Shown here in pieces: positions 36,438 to 45,292 of a DNA stretch of 64,000 nucleotides. Positions within the stretch are counted from its first letter, which is position 1, and each line of letters begins with the position of its first letter. The stretch lies in the NCBI GenBank assembly GCA_947450475.1, contig CANFVK010000008.1:18975-82974 (forward strand), written 5' to 3'. This DNA comes from Bacteriovoracaceae bacterium (GTDB lineage: Bacteria; Bdellovibrionota; Bacteriovoracia; Bacteriovoracales; Bacteriovoracaceae). Position numbers and translations under genes: made by a program. The notes beneath the pieces are model-generated. The model had not been told where the DNA came from. It saw only the letters and a program-made list of their open reading frames with translations, and ran no database searches.

Positions 36438-37514
36438 CGTCTCAATTCTTTCAATGAATCCCATTAAAGCCGTTCTATTTTGTTCATAGTAATAGTCTAC
36501 TTTTGAATAATCTGGCCACTTAGTATCTGAAAGTTCAATCGTAACTTGAAGATCTTTGCGGTAATAGATACTCCAGTCTTGCATCCCTCCATTGACTTCA
36601 TACCATGCAAATCCATTAGTAATTCCATTTTCAAAAGTTGTAGATGCTGCAATATAAGGAGCATTGTGGGCGTACTCTAAACTGATATCTTTGATTTTAT
36701 CTTCATTGGCAAATTTATCCGGAATCGTATCCCAAGGATAATTTATAACTTCTGCACCACCATGAAAATTAGCCGATAATCTAAACTTGTGATCGCTTTG
36801 CCACTTCATGACAGCCTGAGTTTCCGGAGCACGATTAGTTGATATATCTTGATTATCTGCAGTGGAAAAATCAGGAAAATCGCGATTGAGATCAATTTGT
36901 TGTGCATTGGCCCTGGTGCTTACAGCTGCTCCATCAGGATTCATTGAAACAAGAATGTGAATTTGGAATTTATCCAATAGATTGGTAATGCGCGGATCTT
37001 TGCCATAATTTTCAGTACATTCTTTAATAAATCGAACCATGACTTCGCGACCTACAATTTCATCACCGTGCATGTTGGCCACAAATTTAAATTCTGGACG
37101 AGAATCATCAGTCTTGGCATTTTTTGAAAGTTTAATCACCCATAGATCACGATTTTTTGTAGATTTTCCAATAGAGTAAAGCTTTGTGATGGCGGGGAAT
37201 TTAATGGATATGGCCTTTAGATCTTTTTCGATTTCTTCAGGTGTAGGGTACTTACTTCTTTGAATTAAACTTTGAGTTTCTAGGGCGGAAAATTGGACAT
37301 GGTTCTTATTTAAAAAAGCCGATAAACCTTTCGGGCCATAGAGCTCGAAACTGCCATCTTTTACATGGTCAATAATCAATTCAGGTCTGTGCTTTATGAT
37401 ATTAAATAATTCCGGCGAGACTTGATTTACTCTAAAAGATTCTTCAATCATGGGGCTAGAAGCCATTGATGAAGTTGAGAAGGCTAAGGCCACAAGAGAG
37501 GTAAAAATTTTCAT
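36432..37514 (-). CDS. Secreted M14 zinc carboxypeptidase
   Basis: About 360 residues from ATG 37514, which has AGGAAGGA directly upstream and gives a signal peptide ending SMA/SS. The frame runs further to 37589 without a ribosome site. M14 features: zinc ligands HxxE in 'NMHGDEIVG' and a later His in 'NFHGG', substrate residues in 'SMNPDG' and 'DLNRDFPD', and the catalytic Glu in 'VTIELSDTKWP'. The pattern is nearest to the carboxypeptidase D/M/E subfamily, which removes C-terminal basic residues. A propeptide-like region precedes the catalytic domain (about 25-90). Likely periplasmic or secreted digestion of peptides. Confidence 0.88.
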   Translation of the reverse strand: MKIFTSLVALAFSTSSMASSPMIEESFRVNQVSPELFNIIKHRPELIIDHVKDGSFELYGPKGLSAFLNKNHVQFSALETQSLIQRSKYPTPEEIEKDLKAISIKFPAITKLYSIGKSTKNRDLWVIKLSKNAKTDDSRPEFKFVANMHGDEIVGREVMVRFIKECTENYGKDPRITNLLDKFQIHILVSMNPDGAAVSTRANAQQIDLNRDFPDFSTADNQDISTNRAPETQAVMKWQSDHKFRLSANFHGGAEVINYPWDTIPDKFANEDKIKDISLEYAHNAPYIAASTTFENGITNGFAWYEVNGGMQDWSIYYRKDLQVTIELSDTKWPDYSKVDYYYEQNRTALMGFIERIETL

Positions 37515-37778
37515 AATCCTTCCTAGATAATGTTTATCAGTTAAGGATAACTCATAAAAATAATTGCAGTAAAAAAAGAAACCAAGCAAAATGCTTAACG
37601 AATTGGTGTGTTAATTAATAAATCGAGAAAAAATTCATAAAATCTATTATGATATTAACCAATTAATATTTTCTTGAGTTTATTTATCAAACAGTTTCGC
37701 TGTTTCTTACATTTTCTCGCAAATTGGCAAGGAAACAAGAACAAATATTTTTTATTATTTATCGAAGGAAATGTCTAA

Positions 37779-39377
37779 ATGCGCTTACGATTTTTGCTTT
37801 TGTTTTTAACCATTTTTTCTCTTTCAATACAAGCTCAAATATCAAATGATGAAAGGGAAAAATTAAAAAATCCACGCCAGACCATGCGAACTTTCATGAC
37901 TGCCATGGAGCGAGTTAAGAGTGGTTCCGCTGAATCTTTCAGTGATGCCATATTAACGATTGATCTTTCTGGTATTGATCCAGCGCTTAGAAAGCTTACC
38001 GGTAAAGTTACTGCTGAGAAACTGATAAATACAATTGATCGCATAGCTCACATCAATTATGTGCTCATTCCCGAACATGAAGATGGACCAAAGTGGTTCT
38101 TTCGTAAACAAACAATTAATATTGGCGACAATATTCATGATGTAGAAATTTCAATCTATAAAACATCCGATGGCGTTTGGAAGTTTTCTCCCGAAACCGT
38201 CAGTACAATAGAAAATTTTTATTCAGGTGTTTCACATCAAAAGGTTCTAGAAGGATTGACAGAGTATCGTAATTGGCGCTCGAGAATCACAGAGCGCATG
38301 CCCGACTGGACAGGAGATGAATTCTTAATGTTCAAAAAAGGACAATGGTTGGGATTTGTGATCATCCTATTGCTATCGCTTGCTTCATTTTCAATAATTA
38401 GATTTTTTGCCACAATTTTTCTACGTTTTAAAATAGAGCAAAAATCTCTTGATTTAGTCGAAGAAGAGCAATTTAAATCTACCCAAGCATTTGGCTTCTT
38501 AGCATTTTCTTTAACTTGGTTAGTTGGAGTCCGCCAACTCGAACTAGATTTAGATATTTTAAAAATTCTCTCGAGAGGTTCATATATTTTAACTGCAGTC
38601 TTTTTTGTTTGGTCGGCATTAACAGTCGTAGACTATGTAAGTTTGCATTTTGAGAAGATGGCCAAGAAGACTGCCAATAAATTTGACGATGTTTTGGTTC
38701 CGATGCTTTCTAAAGCGACAAAGTTTTTAGTCTTTTGCTTTGGAGCTTTGTTGGTGGCCCATAGTTTAACCTTTGATGTGGCCAGTATTCTGGCCGGTCT
38801 AGGAATTGGGGGAGTGGCGGTTGCGCTTGCAGCTAAAGACACTATTTCGAATCTTTTTGGCTCCGTTACTGTATTGATGGATCAGCCTTTTCAACTTGGA
38901 GATTATGTCATGCTTGAAAAAGGTTTAGAAGGCTCAGTTGAAGAGGTTGGATTTAGAAGTACCCGCATCCGCACGCCCATGAACTCTTTGGTTACAGTTC
39001 CCAATAGTGTTCTGGCAAACATGGCAATTGATAATTACGGAATGAGAAAAGTGAGACGCTTCAAAACTAAACTCAGCCTAGACTTCAATACACCGGTGAA
39101 TCTAATTGAGGAATTCTGCGAACGCATTCGCTACAATATTCGGATGAATCCGTTAGTTCAAACAGAAGAACAGTTTGTAACTATATTTGAAATTTCACCT
39201 TCATCTATTGAGATTATGATCTCCATTTATTTGATGACTAACAATCAGGTCGCAGAATTGAGTGAAAGGCATAAATTGATTGTTGAGATCATCAAAATCG
39301 CAGATGAAATGGGAGTGAAATTTTCTTATCCCACTCAGACCTTGTTTGTTCACACCGAAAATGAAGCCAAAAGTTAA
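37779..39377 (+). CDS. MscS-family mechanosensitive channel
   Basis: A 532-residue channel protein. A signal peptide (IQA/QI near residue 20) leads to a periplasmic domain (about 21-180) and then four to five membrane helices. The pore helix and beta domain are typical: 'VASILAGLGIGGVAVALAAKDTISNLFGSVTVLMDQPFQ' across about 330-370, then 'GDYV' and 'GSVEEVGFRSTRIRT'. The C-terminal domain follows. It belongs with the larger, MscM-like members that have an N-terminal periplasmic extension. It should release solutes on osmotic downshock, a useful trait in a cell that lives among lysing cells. Confidence 0.9.
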   Translation: MRLRFLLLFLTIFSLSIQAQISNDEREKLKNPRQTMRTFMTAMERVKSGSAESFSDAILTIDLSGIDPALRKLTGKVTAEKLINTIDRIAHINYVLIPEHEDGPKWFFRKQTINIGDNIHDVEISIYKTSDGVWKFSPETVSTIENFYSGVSHQKVLEGLTEYRNWRSRITERMPDWTGDEFLMFKKGQWLGFVIILLLSLASFSIIRFFATIFLRFKIEQKSLDLVEEEQFKSTQAFGFLAFSLTWLVGVRQLELDLDILKILSRGSYILTAVFFVWSALTVVDYVSLHFEKMAKKTANKFDDVLVPMLSKATKFLVFCFGALLVAHSLTFDVASILAGLGIGGVAVALAAKDTISNLFGSVTVLMDQPFQLGDYVMLEKGLEGSVEEVGFRSTRIRTPMNSLVTVPNSVLANMAIDNYGMRKVRRFKTKLSLDFNTPVNLIEEFCERIRYNIRMNPLVQTEEQFVTIFEISPSSIEIMISIYLMTNNQVAELSERHKLIVEIIKIADEMGVKFSYPTQTLFVHTENEAKS

Positions 39378-39466
39378 AAATACCTAGAAAGTTGGCATAT
39401 TTACCCAAGCTCTAAAGGTCATACAACTGTCCAATTGCTTGATTATAGATTAGTCGATGGCGCTAT

Positions 39467-39495
39467 TTTAGATTACGAGAACATTCTCATATAAT
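39467..39495 (+). promoter_or_regulatory. Promoter with internal inverted repeat
   Basis: TTTAGA (39467-39472) and a perfect TATAAT (39490-39495) are 17 bases apart. Between them lies an inverted repeat, GAGAA-CA-TTCTC (39477-39488), which fills most of the spacer and could be an operator. It would drive the small membrane protein at 39553. Confidence 0.45.
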
Positions 39496-39552
39496 CGCTC
39501 TATTGCTCTACTCAACCTAAACCATCCCTGAGCAGAGCTAGGAGTAAGGTCT

Positions 39553-39807
39553 ATGCATATGACAGATTGTCCTACTAACAACGAGACACCAAACGGAACT
39601 TCATTTTGGAGTTATTGTCTTGCGCTTGTGACTGCTTTTGCTTTTGCAGATGTCTTCAGTGGAGATTTTCTCCGCGAGTCCACCTTTAATCACAAAGTAG
39701 AATATGTCTGGTCTGTGTTTGCTATGATTGTGCCTTTTGGAGTTTATGCCGTAGATGGCCCACCTGGAGCTGGTTTTATTCGGTCCTATGCCTTTAACAA
39801 ATTATGA
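39553..39807 (+). CDS. Small membrane protein of unknown function
   Basis: An 84-residue protein not similar to anything I know. It has two hydrophobic segments (about 18-36, 'FWSYCLALVTAFAFADVF', and 50-66, 'VWSVFAMIVPFGVYAVDG'), joined by a polar turn, so a helical hairpin is likely. The ATG is preceded by AGGAG at eight bases. Its own promoter lies upstream and a bidirectional terminator follows about 30 bases after the stop, which together support a real monocistronic gene. Confidence 0.55.
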   Translation: MHMTDCPTNNETPNGTSFWSYCLALVTAFAFADVFSGDFLRESTFNHKVEYVWSVFAMIVPFGVYAVDGPPGAGFIRSYAFNKL

Positions 39808-39837
39808 AGTAGCTCCAAATTTAAAATTGGTTATTTG

Positions 39838-39868
39838 AAAAAAGGGCGCTTGTGGAGCGCCCTTTTTT
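39838..39868. terminator. Bidirectional rho-independent terminator
   Basis: Stem GGGCGCT/AGCGCCC (39844-39862) with a five-base loop, A's on the left and T's on the right, so it can stop transcription from both sides. It serves the small membrane protein (plus) and the arginase-family gene (minus). Confidence 0.85.
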
Positions 39869-40928
39869 ATTTTCTTTTTTTGATAAGACCCAAGGAAGCT
39901 AATGAAACAGAAGTCATTTTATATAATAGTCGCATACCGACATTAGCATCCCATTCATTTCCTTTATCCTTGGGATTTGGGGCAACTTCAACTAAATCAA
40001 AACCCACCAGTTTTTTTCCACTGGCAACCAATTCGTGAAGAATTAACATCACTTCTTGATAGTCGAGTCCTCCTGGTACAGGTGTGCCTGTGTTGGGACA
40101 AAAGCGAGGATCGAGTCCGTCAATATCAAAAGAGATATAGATGTGCTCGGGTAGTTTATTTATAATTTCCTTGGCAATTTTTTGAAATGCTTCACCATTC
40201 AATTTTCTACGAGCAATATCTTGATCAAAATAAACATCAATTTTTTTATTATTTTTGGTAAATTCGTATTCTTGCTCACAAAAGTCTCTTATGCCAACTT
40301 GAACCAATTTAGAAATTGAAGTTATTGTCTCGACCACGTTATACATTATTGAAGCGTGAGAATGGGCAAAGCCCATATAGGCTTCCCGGGTGTCTGAATG
40401 AGCATCGAAATGCAAGATTCCCAGCTTAGGATATTTTTCAGCGTATGCTTTTATAGCTCCATAGGGAGTGGAGTGATCGCCTCCAACCACAACTGCTATT
40501 TTATTTTGATTAAGCAGGTTTTTGGTCTCTAGGTATACTTCCCGATTTAGCTCTTCACTTATTAGATTAACTTTGGCGAGATTTTTTTGAAGAAGTTTAT
40601 TTTTTTTCATGGATTCATCATCAGCATCAATTATTTTTTTTGCCAACAATCTTCCCGTCGTATTTAACTTCTTTATTTTTGCGGATTCTTTTTTCATAAA
40701 GAAGCCTGCTTGAAAAGCATCGACAAAATCTAAATCGAAAAAGTCGATTTGCTCGCTCGCCTTTAGGATTGCGGCTGGCCCCTTGGAAGTTCCAGCTTGG
40801 TATGAAGTTGTTACATCCCAGGGAATGGGAAGATAGACAACTTGGGCATTATGTTCTTTAAATGGCAGCCCATAAATGCCATCTTTTGAAGTGGCTTTAG
40901 CATTTGGATCAATCATAATTGCTCTCAT
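39867..40928 (-). CDS. Agmatinase/arginase-family ureohydrolase
   Basis: A 353-residue enzyme of the manganese ureohydrolase family (agmatinase, arginase, formiminoglutamase and others). Metal-binding motifs are intact: 'VVGGDHSTPYG', 'LHFDAHSDTR' and 'SFDIDGLDP', with 'GFDLVEVAP' near the end. It is longer than most agmatinases because of an insert around residues 75-110. An agmatinase making putrescine and urea is the most likely member but the substrate cannot be fixed from sequence. ATG at 40928 has no clear ribosome site; ATG at 40916 is an alternative. A promoter sits just upstream. Confidence 0.85.
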   Translation of the reverse strand: MRAIMIDPNAKATSKDGIYGLPFKEHNAQVVYLPIPWDVTTSYQAGTSKGPAAILKASEQIDFFDLDFVDAFQAGFFMKKESAKIKKLNTTGRLLAKKIIDADDESMKKNKLLQKNLAKVNLISEELNREVYLETKNLLNQNKIAVVVGGDHSTPYGAIKAYAEKYPKLGILHFDAHSDTREAYMGFAHSHASIMYNVVETITSISKLVQVGIRDFCEQEYEFTKNNKKIDVYFDQDIARRKLNGEAFQKIAKEIINKLPEHIYISFDIDGLDPRFCPNTGTPVPGGLDYQEVMLILHELVASGKKLVGFDLVEVAPNPKDKGNEWDANVGMRLLYKMTSVSLASLGLIKKRK

Positions 40929-40954
40929 CTGTTAACAAGTATTTTAAAATGGGA

Positions 40955-40983
40955 ATTCTAGCATAAAGTAAAGTCAAGGTCAC
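40955..40983 (-). promoter_or_regulatory. Promoter of the ureohydrolase gene
   Basis: On the minus strand GTGACC (40983-40978) and TAGAAT (40960-40955) are 17 bases apart, with a TG motif one base before the -10 box (extended -10). The predicted start falls about 20 bases before the ATG at 40928. Confidence 0.5.
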
Positions 40984-41002
40984 ATTGAATTAAGGCAGAG
41001 TT

Positions 41003-42418
41003 TTATAGAGGTAGAGTCAGGATAAAAGTGCTTCCTTTTTCATAAATAGATTCGACACTTACACTTCCGTTATGCGCCTCAACGATAGATTTTACGAGGC
41101 TCAGACCCAGGCCTATACCTTTTTGATTTCGACTATTTTCTCCTCTGTAAAGCCTTTTCCAGATTAAAGGAAGATCTGATTCATTGATACCCATTCCCTG
41201 ATCCTGGACTTTAATGATGACAGTTTTATTAAATTTAAAATAAAAAAGATGAATTTCTGCATATTGAGGGGAATATTTGATGGCATTATCAACTAAATTG
41301 GCCAGGGCTTGCCGAATTTTTTTCTTATCAGCAAAGATCGTGCAAGATTGCTGAGTTGGGAGCTGAGTTAGTTTGAGATGAATATCTTTTTGTTCTGCGA
41401 CTATTTCATAAAGATCAATTATATCTTGAATTAACGTTTTAATGTCGACTGTTTCTTTTTTCAAATTTTGTAGACCCGATTCAACCTCGGTAATATCAGT
41501 CATCATTTTGAATTCAGCTAAAATTTCATCAACGCCTTCAATACAATCTTCAAAAACAATTCGTGCTTGCGCCGAAGTGAGATTTTTATTTTGTAAGCTT
41601 ATTTCGGCGTGCCCTCGGATGCTAGTTAGCGGAGTGCGAAGTTCGTGAGCGACAACATCCAAGGTTTGTCGCATGGCTTGATTAGAGTTTCTAATTCGAT
41701 CAAGCATTTGATTAAATAATTTAGAAAGCTCTTCGAGTTCATCTTTGTGTTGAGATAGAGGAACTCTAACGTCTTCATCTCCTTTTTCAATGCTTTTTAA
41801 CGTGGATATAAGCTCCCTGATTGGTCTCAATATTCTACTGGCAAGAAAGTAACCGCCGATTCCTCCGAGCAATAATGCTACAAATACAATTTCGGCAAAG
41901 GTACCCATAAATTGCTCAAGTAGTTCATCTCGGTCATTGACCGTTTTGCCGACTTGAAAAAAATCACCATTAGCAAGTTGAATTGATAATACTTCTAAAT
42001 CATCGTCATCTCTTTTGGTCTTGATGTAGAACCACTGCTTTTTTTGATTTGTCTCGTAAAGGCCATGCTCAATTTCTTTGATATCAAAAACAGATTTATT
42101 GCCAAAGGTATGAAAAAATTTAGAATTATGATTGCCATCTTGAATCCGAATAAAAATATCGTATTCTCCTTCTTTTGATATTTTTGAGCTCCGAATATAT
42201 TTTTCTAATTCTACAATTCCACCAATTTGCAAAAAGGCATTGTATTCATTAAGTTTTGCTTCAATAAATTGATGATCATTTTTTTCTAATGAATGAGAAA
42301 AAAGTAAAAAGAAAACCCAAAAGAGAAGCAGAGAACTCGAAAAAAAAATTAAAAGATGCCAAAGAGTGAGCCTTACTCCAACTTGTGCAAAAAAAGATCT
42401 AATCTTTTTTAAGAACAT
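41003..42418 (-). CDS. Sensor histidine kinase
   Basis: A 471-residue membrane kinase. Order: cytoplasmic tail, membrane helix (about 20-40), periplasmic sensor (about 42-170), second helix (about 174-194), HAMP linker (196-248), HisKA with 'VVAHELRTPLTS' (phospho-His258) and a C-terminal HATPase ('NLVDNAIKYSP', 'DQGMGI', 'GIGLGLSLVK'). It overlaps the upstream response-regulator gene by 20 bases, so the pair form one two-component system. The stimulus is unknown. Confidence 0.93.
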   Translation of the reverse strand: MFLKKIRSFFAQVGVRLTLWHLLIFFSSSLLLFWVFFLLFSHSLEKNDHQFIEAKLNEYNAFLQIGGIVELEKYIRSSKISKEGEYDIFIRIQDGNHNSKFFHTFGNKSVFDIKEIEHGLYETNQKKQWFYIKTKRDDDDLEVLSIQLANGDFFQVGKTVNDRDELLEQFMGTFAEIVFVALLLGGIGGYFLASRILRPIRELISTLKSIEKGDEDVRVPLSQHKDELEELSKLFNQMLDRIRNSNQAMRQTLDVVAHELRTPLTSIRGHAEISLQNKNLTSAQARIVFEDCIEGVDEILAEFKMMTDITEVESGLQNLKKETVDIKTLIQDIIDLYEIVAEQKDIHLKLTQLPTQQSCTIFADKKKIRQALANLVDNAIKYSPQYAEIHLFYFKFNKTVIIKVQDQGMGINESDLPLIWKRLYRGENSRNQKGIGLGLSLVKSIVEAHNGSVSVESIYEKGSTFILTLPL

Positions 42419-43094
42419 ATCCCACGCCTCGATGAGTCTGAATTATTTTTTCAGAAAAATCTTTATCAATTTTATTTCTCAAACGACAGACCAATACATC
42501 GACAACATTAGTTTGAGGGTCAAAGTCATACCCCCAAATTTTTTCTAGAATAATGGCTTTAGTAATAACTTTCTCTTGATTTCTTAGTAACAAGTCTAGC
42601 AATGCAAATTCTTTAACCTGGAGTATGATTTTTTTATCTTGTCGAAAAACGTCTCGAGTTTCCAGGTTCATTATAAGATCGCAGTATTTTAATTGAATTT
42701 CAGCTCCCGTTTCGGAAGTCGTGCTGATTGCAAAAGCCGATCTTCTCGTGATCGCTTGCAGTCGCGCGATAAGCTCTGCCATCGCAAACGGTTTAACTAG
42801 ATAATCATCACCTCCTGATTCAAGGCCTGCTATTTTTTCTTCTAACGATTTTTTTGCACTCAAAATGAGAACTGGGGTAGATATATTTTGTGCTCGCATT
42901 TGCGTTAGTAAGCTTAGCCCATCAGTATCTGGCAACATGATATCGAGAATAATAGCATCAAAGTTTTTATCTACAATTTCATTCCAAGCACTTTTGCCAT
43001 CATATGCACAAGCTGAACTATAACCAGAATTTTGTAATCCAAGCTCAATAAATTCAGAAATTTTTTTATCGTCTTCAATGAGTAAAATATTCAT
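42399..43094 (-). CDS. OmpR-family response regulator
   Basis: A 231-residue DNA-binding regulator. The receiver domain (1-115) has the acidic pair 'IEDD', the phospho-acceptor Asp51 ('AIILDIMLP') and 'LSAKKS' with the conserved Lys in 'LVKPFAM'. The C-terminal winged helix ends 'VVDVLVCRLRNKIDKDF' and 'IQTHRGVGYVL', typical of OmpR/PhoB. It is first in the operon with the kinase at 41003-42418. Confidence 0.93.
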   Translation of the reverse strand: MNILLIEDDKKISEFIELGLQNSGYSSACAYDGKSAWNEIVDKNFDAIILDIMLPDTDGLSLLTQMRAQNISTPVLILSAKKSLEEKIAGLESGGDDYLVKPFAMAELIARLQAITRRSAFAISTTSETGAEIQLKYCDLIMNLETRDVFRQDKKIILQVKEFALLDLLLRNQEKVITKAIILEKIWGYDFDPQTNVVDVLVCRLRNKIDKDFSEKIIQTHRGVGYVLKKD

Positions 43095-43201
43095 CTATGT
43101 TCCACTGGTTTGGGTTTATGGGAAATCTTACTTAATTTCCCTTTCAAACACTAGGGTGTGAGAGTTCAATAGAATAAGTATTTTAATCTTGTAATGAAGA
43201 T

Positions 43202-45217
43202 TTAATACATATGCTGATTATGATGAAGCAGATATTTGGCCGACTCATACAATCCATTCGTCAACATCTGCATTTCTTTATACTTGTCAGGAAATTGATC
43301 TTTTACATCTTCCTTTGGTTGTAAATCACTATGTTTAACCAAGCGCCCTTGACCGTTATAGGGAATGTACTCAAAATAGAAATCTTTATCAATTAAAGTT
43401 ACATGAAATGGAGCATACCAATTATAGGAAAATGCCGCTCGGTAAGTATCAAACTTTGGGTTAAAAAGATCACGACCAAAGCTTCTGGTTTTATACGAGA
43501 TGCCAGTGAGCCCGGCAATAGTGGGCATAACGTCCATCTCGGAGGCAATTTTTAATTCTTCTCCTGGCTTAATATATTTAGGTGAATGGATAAGCAAGGG
43601 GACATGAAAGCCATTAGATAAATTGCGTTCCCAGTCTTGAACATTTTTTGCGTTATTATGTGGAAGGCTGTGATCGCCAAAAACCAAAAAAATTGTATTT
43701 TCATACCATTTTTCTTTTTTTGCCATTTCAAAAAATTTGCCTAATGAATAATCTTGAAGCCTCATCGCATTATATTCTTCAAGAGACTCAAAACCATAAT
43801 CTCGAATCTCGTTTTCATTGATCTCTTTGGAGCTAAGACTTTTAAAGTCATCGCTGTCGCTTGGGATTGTATAAGGTCGATGAAAACCGGAAGATTGCAA
43901 TAGAGCAAAAAATGGTTTGTTAACATCGCGCTGATTTAAAACCTCATGAGCTTCTTTGAAAAGATTTAAATCAGAAATTCCCCACACATCGACTTTGGGA
44001 CTTTTGTAAGAGCCTTCTTCGTAAATATGGAGTTCGGGAATATTGTAAGAAAGAACTCCGCGAATATTACCCCAATTGGCGCTACCGCCGAGAAAATAGT
44101 ATTTATCATATCCCAACAGTTCACCAACATTGGTGTGTTGATTGACCACAAATGGATTGCGAGTACCAGTTTCAACTTTGGAAATATCAGGTAGCGAAGT
44201 GACAGCAGCAAAAACAGACCGCGCTGTAGCAACGGTAGGGGTATAAAATTTTCTAAAAAGTAGTGACTCTTTAGCTAGTTTGTCTAGATTTGGAGTTGGA
44301 TTGACGGCCGAGCCACCAAGACCTGTTTTATAATACCCCATGGATTCCATAATAATGACAACAACATTTGGCTTTTGTTTTAATTTTTCGGGATTAGCGG
44401 TAAAGCTGCGAAGAAAATTTAATTTTTTCTCGTCGTATTGATTGCCCTCTTTATCAACGCCTAAAAATTGTGAAACCAATGGGTAGGCTTGATGAACCTT
44501 TTCTTCTTCAAAATCACTTTTTCTAAAAGAGTATGTGTCAGCAATGTAAAGGATTGGATTGAGTCCCAGATTTGAAGTGAAAGGATTTGGAGAGGCAAAA
44601 GCTTCGGACCAGCGTAGAGGATAACGTTTAAAACTGCCGTAAATTCCTAAGCTAAAAAACAAAATAAAAAAAGTAAGACCAAACGCTTTTTCTTTTTTAT
44701 TGCCCGAGTGCCAAGCTTCAAGTTTGGGAGTGACCCACACTTTCATGATCCAGAATGAAGCCGCTGTGATAAAAATTATCATCAATAAAAAAGCTGGCCA
44801 AGGATAAGACTCTCTGACCATCTCAAAAGAAATAGCTGGCGTTTTTAGAAATTGAATAATCGTAGCATTGACTCGCGACTTAAGGTAAGCAAAATACCCT
44901 GCATCGGTTATATAGAGTGAAGTGGTCACCGCAAATAACAAAGTGTAAAGAATATTATTCAAGAGCATTTTAGTTGTTGTCTTAAATGGCAAATTGATGA
45001 TGAGGATGGCCGGAACCAGCAAAATCATCGATAATCGCAAATCAAAGCGAAGTCCTAGTCCAAGTGCTTGACCGATTAAAGAAGCAGTGCCAGGTGTTAT
45101 TTCTCGATAAAAGTAGCTCAAAAAAAGCAGTCGATAGAGCGTAAAAAAGATCATTTCCAACGCCAACAAGGAATACAAAAACTTAAGTTTCGGAGTGTTA
45201 AAAAATTTATTTTTCAT
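43202..45217 (-). CDS. LTA-synthase-like membrane sulfatase-fold enzyme
   Basis: A 671-residue protein with five N-terminal membrane helices (about 10-180) and a large periplasmic sulfatase-fold domain. The metal-site strand 'NVVVIIMESMG', the nucleophile region 'TPTVATARSVFAA' and 'FLVFGDHSLPH' fit the LtaS/phosphoglycerol transferase branch. In Gram-negatives, relatives add glycerol phosphate to membrane-derived glucans or related polymers. Its acidic metal ligand (Glu in ESMG) is intact, in contrast to the degenerate sulfatase-fold protein at 8495-9973. It is divergent from the polytopic membrane gene at 45293. Confidence 0.85.
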   Translation of the reverse strand: MKNKFFNTPKLKFLYSLLALEMIFFTLYRLLFLSYFYREITPGTASLIGQALGLGLRFDLRLSMILLVPAILIINLPFKTTTKMLLNNILYTLLFAVTTSLYITDAGYFAYLKSRVNATIIQFLKTPAISFEMVRESYPWPAFLLMIIFITAASFWIMKVWVTPKLEAWHSGNKKEKAFGLTFFILFFSLGIYGSFKRYPLRWSEAFASPNPFTSNLGLNPILYIADTYSFRKSDFEEEKVHQAYPLVSQFLGVDKEGNQYDEKKLNFLRSFTANPEKLKQKPNVVVIIMESMGYYKTGLGGSAVNPTPNLDKLAKESLLFRKFYTPTVATARSVFAAVTSLPDISKVETGTRNPFVVNQHTNVGELLGYDKYYFLGGSANWGNIRGVLSYNIPELHIYEEGSYKSPKVDVWGISDLNLFKEAHEVLNQRDVNKPFFALLQSSGFHRPYTIPSDSDDFKSLSSKEINENEIRDYGFESLEEYNAMRLQDYSLGKFFEMAKKEKWYENTIFLVFGDHSLPHNNAKNVQDWERNLSNGFHVPLLIHSPKYIKPGEELKIASEMDVMPTIAGLTGISYKTRSFGRDLFNPKFDTYRAAFSYNWYAPFHVTLIDKDFYFEYIPYNGQGRLVKHSDLQPKEDVKDQFPDKYKEMQMLTNGLYESAKYLLHHNQHMY

Positions 45218-45292
45218 TCCACTTTTATACGATAAGATAAATGAAAAATAAACGCATTATTGATATATCTCTTAACTAATGGATTCAACGAG

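Noticed and set aside
37689..37705. Hairpin AAACAG-TTTCG-CTGTTT before the MscS gene
   Set aside because: Six-base A+T-rich stem with no T-run; too weak to call terminator or operator.
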